Shown: positions 44,846 through 52,902 of the stretch, one piece after another
Layout of the letters: the number at the start of each line of letters is the position of its first letter
Numbering within the stretch: position 1 is the first letter of the stretch
DNA from: Flavobacteriales bacterium
GTDB taxonomy: Bacteria; Bacteroidota; Bacteroidia; Flavobacteriales_D; Crocinitomicaceae
DNA length: 64,000 nucleotides
Direction: 5' to 3'
NCBI GenBank assembly: GCA_947454525.1
Contig: CANGJM010000003.1
Span: forward strand, 62,001-126,000
The notes under the pieces: model-generated
What the model was told of the DNA's origin: nothing
The model's database searches: none
Seen by the model: the letters and a program-made list of their open reading frames with translations, nothing else
Made by a program: the position numbers and the translations under genes

Positions 44846-45418
44846 ATGAAAGCTTTCCTCGTTTTTCTCTGCGTATTTTGTGTGTCGCGTTTTTCGTTTG
44901 CTCAAGATTACCGCATTCATTTTCTTCAAGATGGAAAGGAGATTCCTGTCCTCAATGAAAAAGTTCTGTTAGCGAAAAAACCGTTTCAAATCCAAGTAGA
45001 ATTATTGAAAGTGGAGGGTGTGTACGGTTCCTGCTCCCTGAGCGATTCGCTGTTCCGCATTCCACTGAATCAATCCTTACCGGAAACGGACCTCATCCAA
45101 TGGAAAATTGCGGTTGAACCGGAATTCAATAAGGATCAGGACATCATCGTTTCCAAAGATGGATACTTCTACTGGTTTTACAAACCAAAGGTCGATACGT
45201 GGCATCGCTTTGACCCGAATCCGAAAGTGGAAAAAGGACGCGTGACCGGGACGAAAACGATTTCAAGCATCTTCATTTCGGAGGATTTAAATAGAAAGAA
45301 GAAAACCGTATCTGTTTCCGAAGTCACCGAGCCACTCTACCTGCTTTTCTTTTTGATGGATGACAAAAGAGAAAAGGTGTCCAAGCGGATGCGCGTTCAA
45401 ATTGAGTGGACCAAGTAA
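44846..45418 (+). CDS. Exported protein of unknown function
   Basis: A 190-residue protein with signal peptide MKAFLVFLCVFCVSRFSFAQ. The mature part has two Cys-free beta-rich halves and the motif WYFYKPKVDTWHRFDP-like stretch (YFYWFYKPKVDTWHRFDP about 108-125). No family recognised. Probably co-transcribed with the DUF2141 gene; their functions may be linked, which is inference. Confidence 0.65.
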   Translation: MKAFLVFLCVFCVSRFSFAQDYRIHFLQDGKEIPVLNEKVLLAKKPFQIQVELLKVEGVYGSCSLSDSLFRIPLNQSLPETDLIQWKIAVEPEFNKDQDIIVSKDGYFYWFYKPKVDTWHRFDPNPKVEKGRVTGTKTISSIFISEDLNRKKKTVSVSEVTEPLYLLFFLMDDKREKVSKRMRVQIEWTK

Positions 45419-45434
45419 ACGCCCGTCGTTGCTC

Positions 45435-46790
45435 CTATCTGTTTTTTTCAAATGTTAATCGACTTCCAGCGCTAAATTCGTGCGCTTTGCCCTGTGAATA
45501 CACTAAATTTCCATTGACAAACGTATGCTCGATGCGAGACCGAAAGGTTCTTCCTTCAAATGGCGACCATCCACATGTATAATTCAGGTTCGCTGCAGTG
45601 ACTGTTGTTTCTTGCTGTAAATCCACAAGTACCAAATCCGCAAAATATCCTTCTCGGATGTATCCCCGATCGGGAATTCGGTAAATTTCAGCTACGTGAT
45701 GACTCGTTTTTTGAACGATTTTCTCCAAAGTCAGTTGTCCTCGGTGATAAAACTCGAATAGCGCCAGCAATGCTTCTTGCACTAAAGGTCCACCCGATTT
45801 GGCTTGATCGTAGTTCCCGGTCTTTTCTTCCCATGTGTGCGGTGCATGATCTGTTGCAATGATGTCAAGGATGTCCTCGTTGAGCGCTTTCAATAATCCG
45901 TGATTATCTGCTGCAGATTTAATCGATGGATTCCACTTGATGCGGTTTCCGAGCTGCGCATAGTCTTCCTCGTTGAAAAACAAGTGATGGACACAAGCCT
46001 CTGCGGTTATGCGTTTGGAACGGATGTCACCAGCATATTTCGCTAATAAATCCGCCTCTTCTTTCGTGGAAATATGGAAAAGATGCAACCTGTTCTGATG
46101 TTTTTCTGCCAATTCCAAGACGCGTTTGGTCGCTTCGACACACGCTTCCGTTGGACGGATTTTTGAATGGTATTCGCTGGGAATATCCGCGCCGAATTGT
46201 TTTGTAAAAAATGCTTTGTTCGCGTGAATGATGGCATCATCCTCTGAATGCAAGGCAATGAGGGACGCTGACCGCGAAAATAAGGTTTCGAGGAACTCCG
46301 GATAGTTTGCGAGAATTCCTTCATCGTTGTGAAAATAGAGTCCGTCGTCGGTAATGCCACACACGCGTTCATTATCGATGCGCAACGCTACTTCTAAATT
46401 GTCCTTGGAAATCCCCATGAAGAAGGAGTAATTCGCCCAAGAAGTCTGACTCGCCAGCTGGTATTTCTCCTCGAGCAGCTCATTCGTTAACACATTCGGC
46501 AAGGTATTAGGCATTTCCATGAACGAGGTAATTCCACCAGCGACGGCAGCCTTTGATTCGCTTTGAATGGTTCCTTTATGCGTTAATCCCGGTTCTCTGA
46601 AGTGGACTTGATCATCGATCATTCCCGGAATCAACAACAGTCCGTCTGCGTGAATTTCACGTACCTTTTCATGTTCCGACAAGGTGATGTGTGGAGCAAT
46701 TTTCGCTATTCGTTGGCGATGGATGAGCACATCGGCCACCATTTGTGTGTTTTCGTTGATGATGCGTGCTTGACGTATGATTGTTTTCAA
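45435..46790 (-). CDS. pyrC: Dihydroorotase
   Basis: A 451-residue class I dihydroorotase, which interconverts carbamoyl-aspartate and dihydroorotate in pyrimidine synthesis. The metal site is built from MIDDQVHFREPGLTHKG (57-73), ALHSEDD, LHLFHIST and IIATDHAPHT. The usual HxH is QVH here: Q61 replaces the first metal His. This Gln appears, from memory, in Bacteroidota dihydroorotases generally. MEMPNT is also conserved. Last gene before the DUF6671 gene on this strand. Confidence 0.9.
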   Translation of the reverse strand: MKTIIRQARIINENTQMVADVLIHRQRIAKIAPHITLSEHEKVREIHADGLLLIPGMIDDQVHFREPGLTHKGTIQSESKAAVAGGITSFMEMPNTLPNVLTNELLEEKYQLASQTSWANYSFFMGISKDNLEVALRIDNERVCGITDDGLYFHNDEGILANYPEFLETLFSRSASLIALHSEDDAIIHANKAFFTKQFGADIPSEYHSKIRPTEACVEATKRVLELAEKHQNRLHLFHISTKEEADLLAKYAGDIRSKRITAEACVHHLFFNEEDYAQLGNRIKWNPSIKSAADNHGLLKALNEDILDIIATDHAPHTWEEKTGNYDQAKSGGPLVQEALLALFEFYHRGQLTLEKIVQKTSHHVAEIYRIPDRGYIREGYFADLVLVDLQQETTVTAANLNYTCGWSPFEGRTFRSRIEHTFVNGNLVYSQGKAHEFSAGSRLTFEKNR

Positions 46791-46801
46791 GTTCTGATGG
46801 T

Positions 46802-47647
46802 TTAAGGATTACAGGCTGGACAAAAAGTTGGTTCTTCCGTTTGTCGTCCATTTGGAAAATACACTTCCTCTTGATGCTGACAAGCAGTGCAGGTCAACAC
46901 GTGTTTTAAGACCGAAGACGTAGGCGTTTCACAAATCCAACAAGGTAGTCCGGGTAAAACAGAAGTCACTCCGTAACCAGGCATTTCACACGATGGACAA
47001 AGAACCTTTAATTGGGCCATTAATTTGAGGGTAAGTTGTTCGATCTGTTTCATTCGAAGTGGATTGTGCATGGCGCGCATGTCCGTTTCGACGAACACGT
47101 TGTCATGTCGACGCATGCACACACGGAAGGCCGTTAACAGTTCATCCCAATCGTTGATTCCCTTTTTTAGGTACAACATGGACTGTTCTTCATTTCGAAG
47201 TATGATTGCTTGATTCGGGAAGTCGATGGATTCACCAAAGGCGATGAGTTCCTCTTCGCTCCTTATTTTTTTCCCTTGAAAATTTGTTTCCGTCGTCAGG
47301 ATTCGGGCGGAGAAAGAAACGTTGTTCTTAAAGTCCATCAGTAAGATGAGCTCATCATGCGCTGCGCAAAAAGGCAAGTCTGGATGTGCACCAAAGGATC
47401 CTTCCGTCGCGATCACCAAATCACAGCCCGTCAATTCAAATCCCAAGTTACATTTCGCCTTTAAGGTTTCTAATGGATTTTGAAAACGTTCAATTTCACC
47501 AGAGAATGTTCCAAACTGATCAGTATCGAAATTTTCCGGTACTATGCACGAAACCCCAAGTGCTGCCTCAAGAACGGGTGCAATTACCCTCTCTTTTCCA
47601 TGCATATTTGCAATGACTAAAATTCGATCCTCAAAGAATGAACCCAT
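46802..47647 (-). CDS. DUF6671 protein with C-terminal zinc-ribbon cysteines
   Basis: A 281-residue cytoplasmic protein. The N-terminal ~210 residues match DUF6671 (ILVIANMHGKERVIAPVLE, ATEGSFGAHPDLPF, DELILLMDF). The C-terminus has four CxxC pairs (CPSC, CWIC, CTAC, CPAC, about 217-279), enough for two zinc ribbons. Function unknown. It sits 11 bp upstream of pyrC and 10 bp after the tolC-like gene in the same direction, so it may be read through from either operon. Confidence 0.8.
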   Translation of the reverse strand: MGSFFEDRILVIANMHGKERVIAPVLEAALGVSCIVPENFDTDQFGTFSGEIERFQNPLETLKAKCNLGFELTGCDLVIATEGSFGAHPDLPFCAAHDELILLMDFKNNVSFSARILTTETNFQGKKIRSEEELIAFGESIDFPNQAIILRNEEQSMLYLKKGINDWDELLTAFRVCMRRHDNVFVETDMRAMHNPLRMKQIEQLTLKLMAQLKVLCPSCEMPGYGVTSVLPGLPCWICETPTSSVLKHVLTCTACQHQEEVYFPNGRQTEEPTFCPACNP

Positions 47648-47657
47648 CGTTTTTTTT

Positions 47658-49058
47658 TTAAAATAAAGCGGCCAAAGAAAACTGAAGTGTTAAAAGTGCT
47701 TGTTGGTATTTACAAAGCACTTCGATGTATTTTAAGTTCGCTTGAATGTACGTGAGCTCTCGGGCATTCACGAGAAACAAAGAACTTTCTCCTTGTTCAA
47801 ACATGGTCTTCTCCGCCTCAAATAATTGCCGTGAGTCCTTCACCGTTTGACGGTAAATATCCAATTGATTCTGTGCGTTGAGCAAATCATTTTGAGCTTG
47901 TTTGATTTTCGCTTTAAGGTACATTTTGTTGTTCACGTAGGACAACTGCTCATCTTGCACCTTCAACTTAGCTAATTCCAAATCTCCGCGTTCTTTTCTG
48001 AATAACAAAGGCATTTCGAATTGGACACCGATTTTATTGTTGTTGGGACTTAAGTTGTTCAGCGGATTATAGTTGATCGGTTCATTGATGAAGTTATAAC
48101 TCAAATTTACCGTTGGCTTCACTTGTTCTCTTTTCAATTTCTGATCAATTTCCAAGGTCTTAATTTTCAAGCCATTCATCGTTAAATACGGATGATTTTC
48201 CGCAAGCGAATCGATGTCCATTTCAGACAGCAATGGAACAACACCGAATGTAACAGAATCCATGTACACTGGTAACGTTGTTTCGTCTAGTTCCAATGGC
48301 TCTTGGAGTTCTGTCCATAAATATGTCGAAAGTTTCACTTTTGAGTTCAATAAATCTGTTTGATAATTGTTCAAGAGCGACTGTCGGTACTGGACCTGAA
48401 TCCGTGCTTCAACCGTGTCGATGATGGGACGATCACCTAATTCCGCCGTTAATTTCACTCCTTGCAAGCGAATCTGTGCCAACTCATACGAGTTCTGCAG
48501 GACATCTTTTGAATAGTGTGCTAAAAACCAATTCCAATAGGCATAGCCAGATTCGTAGATGAGCTCATTCAATAGGAGTCGTTGTTCCTGCAAGGTACTT
48601 TCCTGGTAAATGCGTGCCTTGAACAATTCAGCCCGACGTTGGTCAATCATCATTCCTTGTCCCAAATTCACGGAAACGCCTCCGTACCAGAGTCCACCAG
48701 CGGGCGTTTTATCCTCCGACGACAAATATGGACCACTGTTCGATTCAAAGCCAGATTTCACCTGAATTCCGTACCAAGTTGGGATCGATAATCCGACATT
48801 TACTTTTTGATAATTAGTTACACCATCGTAGTTTTTACGGTCAAATTGAGAAAACATCTTTGGATCAAATCCACCTTTCGCTTTCATTAATTGACTCTCC
48901 CCCATTTGCGGTTTGATTCCAGCCTGCTTCACCAATGGATGATTTAACAAGATGAGTTCGTAATACGCTTTTTCGCTGAGTACCGCTTGCGACCAGCTAA
49001 AAGAGAGCGAGGAACAGAGCGAGAAACAGATTGAAATTACTAGAAGGAACTGTTTCAT
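47658..49058 (-). CDS. TolC-family outer-membrane efflux protein
   Basis: A 466-residue TolC-family channel with signal peptide (MKQFLLVISICFSLCSSLSFS). It has the long helical repeats of the family (for example YNNKMYLKAKIKQAQNDLLNAQNQLDIYRQ) and strand regions. It forms the trans-periplasmic channel of a tripartite exporter. Its start overlaps the HlyD gene by 4 bp in the TetR-ABC-HlyD-TolC operon. Confidence 0.9.
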   Translation of the reverse strand: MKQFLLVISICFSLCSSLSFSWSQAVLSEKAYYELILLNHPLVKQAGIKPQMGESQLMKAKGGFDPKMFSQFDRKNYDGVTNYQKVNVGLSIPTWYGIQVKSGFESNSGPYLSSEDKTPAGGLWYGGVSVNLGQGMMIDQRRAELFKARIYQESTLQEQRLLLNELIYESGYAYWNWFLAHYSKDVLQNSYELAQIRLQGVKLTAELGDRPIIDTVEARIQVQYRQSLLNNYQTDLLNSKVKLSTYLWTELQEPLELDETTLPVYMDSVTFGVVPLLSEMDIDSLAENHPYLTMNGLKIKTLEIDQKLKREQVKPTVNLSYNFINEPINYNPLNNLSPNNNKIGVQFEMPLLFRKERGDLELAKLKVQDEQLSYVNNKMYLKAKIKQAQNDLLNAQNQLDIYRQTVKDSRQLFEAEKTMFEQGESSLFLVNARELTYIQANLKYIEVLCKYQQALLTLQFSLAALF

Positions 49059-50398
49059 TTCTTAGGTTTTTGAGTTTTTTTCGCTTCATAAAAATTGGGT
49101 GGGAAGCCATTAATTTTTCGCCACAATTCATAGCCAATGAGCACATCATTTAAGAGAATCATTGATTTCGCTCCACCTCCAACTCTCAAGGCAGTCGGCC
49201 ATTCTTTGTCGTTTTTATCTGGCGCAATGAGTACGCGGAAATTCCCTTCCTCATTCGCAAATTGATCAATGGCAAAAATCGACCCGCCAAAGGTTCCAAA
49301 ACTAGTTGTCGGCCATCCAGAAAAGACAATTGCCGGCCAACCATCAAATTGCACGCGTACTTTTTGTCCTTTCTGAAGCAATGGTAAATCCATTGGACGA
49401 ACGTACATTTCAATCGCTAAATCGTAGTTTCGAGGCATAATGGTGGCAATCGACTCCCCTTGTTTAATCGTCTCACCGATTCCACTTGACAGTACTTTCG
49501 TGACGATACCGTCCTGTGGAGCTAACACATAGTACATTCCATTTCGAATGGAATAATTTGCCGCTTGATTTTGCAATTTAATCACATCCACTTCGGTGTC
49601 GTACAGCGTAGAAAGTGTCGAAAACTTATCGGACTCCGCCTTTGCGATTTCATCCTTGAACTTCGCCTCGATAGACTGGTACTCTACTCTTGCATCGATG
49701 ATATCGTTCGCACTTTGCAAGTACTTCTGTTGTGCAGCAATTTGAGATGCTTGTGCACGTTGGTACGCCAATTTGCGCGATTCTACTTCCGTCAATGATT
49801 TCAAGTTGTCCTTGTATAATTTCTCAAAACGCTCATACTGTTGTTCGGCAATACGTGTATTGATTTGCGTTGTATGAAATTCAATGCTATCCGTTTTCAA
49901 CTTCAAATAGGATTGATTCAACTTGATTTTTGCTTGTTGCAATTTAAACTTCCCTGTTTCAATCAAGGCGTCAATTCGGTTATCTAAGGATGAAATTTTA
50001 TCTCCATACGAAACCACAGACAACTCTTTGTTTTTTAATTGCTTATTCGTTCGTCCCACTAAATCTGGATCCAAGTAGCTTTCCTTAATTTCGGAGAGAA
50101 ACAAGATGGTATCGCCTTTTTTAACTTGATCACCGTCCTTGACGAACCATTTTTCAATGCGTCCAGCAATAATCGATTGAATCATTTGCGGACGTTGCTC
50201 AGGACGCAAGGTGACAATCTTGCCATCTGCACGAATGTTTTGAGTCCAAGGTAGTAACATCAGCAACAAGAGCATGCCCATCGCATAGAGGATGGAACGT
50301 TTCAAACGTTTCGATGAATGCTTACCTTCCACTCGATTCATCGCCTTCAATTCAGTTGCATTCAACTGACTTTTGTTTTGTGGAGAGAGATTTAACAT
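49055..50398 (-). CDS. HlyD-family periplasmic adaptor
   Basis: A 447-residue membrane-fusion protein. A single N-terminal helix (about 35-51) is followed by the split lipoyl domain (IAGRIEKWFVKDGDQVKKGDTI, about 75-96; and YVLAPQDGIVTKVLSSGIGETIKQGE), a long coiled-coil hairpin and a beta-barrel. It bridges the ABC protein in the inner membrane to the TolC-like channel. It overlaps the ABC gene by 7 bp and the tolC gene by 4 bp. Confidence 0.92.
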   Translation of the reverse strand: MLNLSPQNKSQLNATELKAMNRVEGKHSSKRLKRSILYAMGMLLLLMLLPWTQNIRADGKIVTLRPEQRPQMIQSIIAGRIEKWFVKDGDQVKKGDTILFLSEIKESYLDPDLVGRTNKQLKNKELSVVSYGDKISSLDNRIDALIETGKFKLQQAKIKLNQSYLKLKTDSIEFHTTQINTRIAEQQYERFEKLYKDNLKSLTEVESRKLAYQRAQASQIAAQQKYLQSANDIIDARVEYQSIEAKFKDEIAKAESDKFSTLSTLYDTEVDVIKLQNQAANYSIRNGMYYVLAPQDGIVTKVLSSGIGETIKQGESIATIMPRNYDLAIEMYVRPMDLPLLQKGQKVRVQFDGWPAIVFSGWPTTSFGTFGGSIFAIDQFANEEGNFRVLIAPDKNDKEWPTALRVGGGAKSMILLNDVLIGYELWRKINGFPPNFYEAKKTQKPKK

Positions 50399-52092
50399 GA
50401 TTGAGTCAAATTAAAGGATTCATAACTACCATCAAAGCGAATTTTGCCTTGGTGAATTTCTATTATTCGAGCGCAATAACTTAGGACAGCAGGATCCGCT
50501 GTCGCAACCATCACCGTCTTTTGCTCATCCTTGAACATATAGGATAAAAGCGCCTCTTTCTGAATGGAAGTGAGTCCAGCAGTTGGATCTTCGAAAATTA
50601 AGAGGTTTGGCTCTCCAATCATCGCGCGTGCCACCAACAAACTACGTTCCACATCCACTGGAATCAAGTGAGATTCAGGATTTAGGATTCCTTGGTATTT
50701 ATCCGGCATCGAATGAACGAAGGATGTTAAATTCAAGGCGCTGATTTCGGTTTCAATCTCCGACAGGGAAATTTCATCTCGACCAAAACGAATGTTGTCC
50801 GCAACACTTCCAAACACCAATTGATCTCGGTATAGAACCGAACCAATTTTCTCCCTCAAGGATTGCTTATTCAAGTTTTCTAGCGGAATTCCGTTGATGG
50901 AAATCGTTCCTTTGGAAGGGTCCAATAATCCAACAAGGGAACAGAAAAGCAAGCTGCTCGACAAAGAAGAATCGCTGACGATGGCGATTTTCTCCTGTGG
51001 ATGAATCTGCAACTGAATCTCCGCTAGGGGACTCAACTCGTAAGACTCCAGGTGACAAGAAACCTGATCAAACTGAATGGAAATACCTTTGGTCACATCC
51101 ACAGGTTCTTGGTTTTGATTCGAAAGTTCAATTGGTAAATCCGTTACTTGTCCAATTTTTTCAATGGCCGTGAATACATCATATACGACTTCGATACTCA
51201 GAATCAATTTTTCAACGGCACTCAAGATGAGTAAAATAAGGATTTCTGATGCGACAAATTGCCCGATGTTCATTTGTTGATTGATCACCAAAAGTCCACC
51301 AATAATCAAGAACGAAAGCGCAATCAGCACCTTGAAAATGATCAAATAGGCATATTGCTTTACCAAAACTTTAAAATGCTGATCGCGTGCTGACAAATAT
51401 CCTTGCACGTAGTCATCTGTGCGGTAAATGTGAAATTTACGGTTTCCAGAAAGGTTAAAACTGAAACGTGCTTGAGCAATTTCCTTTAACCAATGAGCAA
51501 TTTTGTACTTGTAACTTGACTCTTCCAAACTTGCCAACATTCCTTGTCGCGCGGTTAAGCGAACGATGAGTCCAAGCGTAAAAACAAGAAATACACCAAG
51601 AAAAATGAAAAAACTGTGGTAAAAGGACAACAAAACAAGGCAAAATACGAGCTGAAGTATTGCAGCAGTAAAGTCAATTAACAACTTCGATAATCCTTTT
51701 TGAATGGTCAATGTATCAAAAAAGCGATGCGTTAAATCCGTACCATATTTCTTCATCAACGCTGTTAAGCGAATCAATGGAATTCGTTCGGCAAACTCAA
51801 AAGCGGAACGTGTAAAAATTCGCTGCTGCAAATTCTCGGTAATCCGCAATTGAAAAATGTTCAATAGTCCAGAGAATCCAATGGACAAAACCACTAAAAT
51901 CACCAGAACAAACCACGAGGTACTCATTTGTCCCAATTCAATGAAATTGATGATCATCTGAATTCCTAAAGGCAATCCCAAGGACAAGATTCCGCTAAAA
52001 ATGGAGAATAGATAAATGTTTCGGATTTCTTTTTGGTCCGGACGAAGCATCGACCAAAACCGTGAAACAATAGAAGGAATGTGATTATCCAT
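50392..52092 (-). CDS. ABC exporter-like protein with degenerate ATPase domain
   Basis: A 566-residue protein with the exporter layout: about six transmembrane helices (1-315) and a nucleotide-binding domain (335-560) recognisable by TIXING-like strands, SLREKIGSVL and VFGSVADNIRFGRDE. Every catalytic motif is altered: Walker A reads VSDSSLSSSLL (372-382, no Gly-Lys), the Q-loop position is YRDQ with no Gln before the acidic residue, LSGGQ is replaced by LIPVDVERS (476-484), Walker B/catalytic Glu is LIFEDP (498-503) and the H-loop reads VATADP (529-534). ATP hydrolysis is unlikely. It has no N-terminal C39 peptidase. Confidence 0.88.
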   Translation of the reverse strand: MDNHIPSIVSRFWSMLRPDQKEIRNIYLFSIFSGILSLGLPLGIQMIINFIELGQMSTSWFVLVILVVLSIGFSGLLNIFQLRITENLQQRIFTRSAFEFAERIPLIRLTALMKKYGTDLTHRFFDTLTIQKGLSKLLIDFTAAILQLVFCLVLLSFYHSFFIFLGVFLVFTLGLIVRLTARQGMLASLEESSYKYKIAHWLKEIAQARFSFNLSGNRKFHIYRTDDYVQGYLSARDQHFKVLVKQYAYLIIFKVLIALSFLIIGGLLVINQQMNIGQFVASEILILLILSAVEKLILSIEVVYDVFTAIEKIGQVTDLPIELSNQNQEPVDVTKGISIQFDQVSCHLESYELSPLAEIQLQIHPQEKIAIVSDSSLSSSLLFCSLVGLLDPSKGTISINGIPLENLNKQSLREKIGSVLYRDQLVFGSVADNIRFGRDEISLSEIETEISALNLTSFVHSMPDKYQGILNPESHLIPVDVERSLLVARAMIGEPNLLIFEDPTAGLTSIQKEALLSYMFKDEQKTVMVATADPAVLSYCARIIEIHQGKIRFDGSYESFNLTQSC

Positions 52093-52765
52093 GTTTGATT
52101 ACTTTTAATAAGGTTTCGGTAAAGAATGACTCTATAAGGTCATCGTGTTCATTCATATTTGTCAAACGAGGCAAATGAGCGGCAAAAAAACGCTGTTGAT
52201 TACTTCCCTCAATCATGTTGGAGATGAGCATGTTTGGAAATTCATACGTTGGATTGATTTCCAGAATAATGGATGATACAAATTCCACCACCTTTTTGTA
52301 TTCAGCGAATGCCCCATTTTTATTCTCGTCATCGACGTTCTTTGTCAAAAGTACCTTAGAGGACTCATTGATGACAATTTGCTTTAGTTCCAATTCGTTA
52401 TCGAGTACGAGTTCCTGCGTCGGATTTGGAATGGCCGTCAAGATATGAATGCAATTTTTCAACCGAACTTCCGCATCTGGAATGTTTTGAGTTCCCATGT
52501 GAATGCGAAACCACATGCAGGACCAATACCAATTAATCAAATATAGAAGGATTTTCTGCTTGCTTTCAAAATATCGGTAAATGGAAGCTTCCGTAGTATC
52601 AATGTCAATCGCAAGTTTCTTGAAGGTGAATTTCTCAAATCCTAGAGAGGAAATCAACGAAATACTTCCACTGAGGATTTTCTGTCCTAAATCCGAAGAA
52701 GTTGGATCTTTCAGGTACAAATGCTCATTCATGGGAATGGACATTTTTGAAAACAGTTGATTCAT
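52085..52765 (-). CDS. TetR/AcrR family transcriptional regulator
   Basis: A 226-residue regulator. The helix-turn-helix is in FTFKKLAIDIDTTEASIYRYFESKQKILLYLI (about 46-77, not written beyond motif here for identity), followed by a ligand-binding domain with no recognised specificity. It heads the minus-strand exporter operon and overlaps the ABC gene by 8 bp. The palindromic operator candidate over its promoter implies autoregulation of the whole operon. Confidence 0.85.
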   Translation of the reverse strand: MNQLFSKMSIPMNEHLYLKDPTSSDLGQKILSGSISLISSLGFEKFTFKKLAIDIDTTEASIYRYFESKQKILLYLINWYWSCMWFRIHMGTQNIPDAEVRLKNCIHILTAIPNPTQELVLDNELELKQIVINESSKVLLTKNVDDENKNGAFAEYKKVVEFVSSIILEINPTYEFPNMLISNMIEGSNQQRFFAAHLPRLTNMNEHDDLIESFFTETLLKVIKHG

Positions 52766-52783
52766 GTGTTTTTAATTTACGCG

Positions 52784-52791
52784 CAAATATA
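52784..52791 (-). promoter_or_regulatory. -7 promoter box of the TetR-ABC-HlyD-TolC operon
   Basis: TATATTTG on the minus strand, 18 bp before the TetR ATG; a perfect TAnnTTTG match. Confidence 0.6.
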
Positions 52792-52806
52792 ATAGTATTA
52801 CTATTA
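52790..52806. promoter_or_regulatory. Candidate TetR operator palindrome
   Basis: TAATAGTA-T-TACTATTA is a perfect 17-bp palindrome that overlaps the -7 box by 2 bp. A further half-site TACTATTT lies at 52820-52827, 21 bp from the inner half-site TACTATTA. Position and symmetry fit a TetR-type operator. Confidence 0.6.
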
Positions 52807-52902
52807 ATATAATAATCTTTACTATTTTATTTGTGATACATACTTAACACATTTCATCAAAAAATGTTTGACGATAGAAAAAAATGACAAGAAAAAAGTT
52901 GC

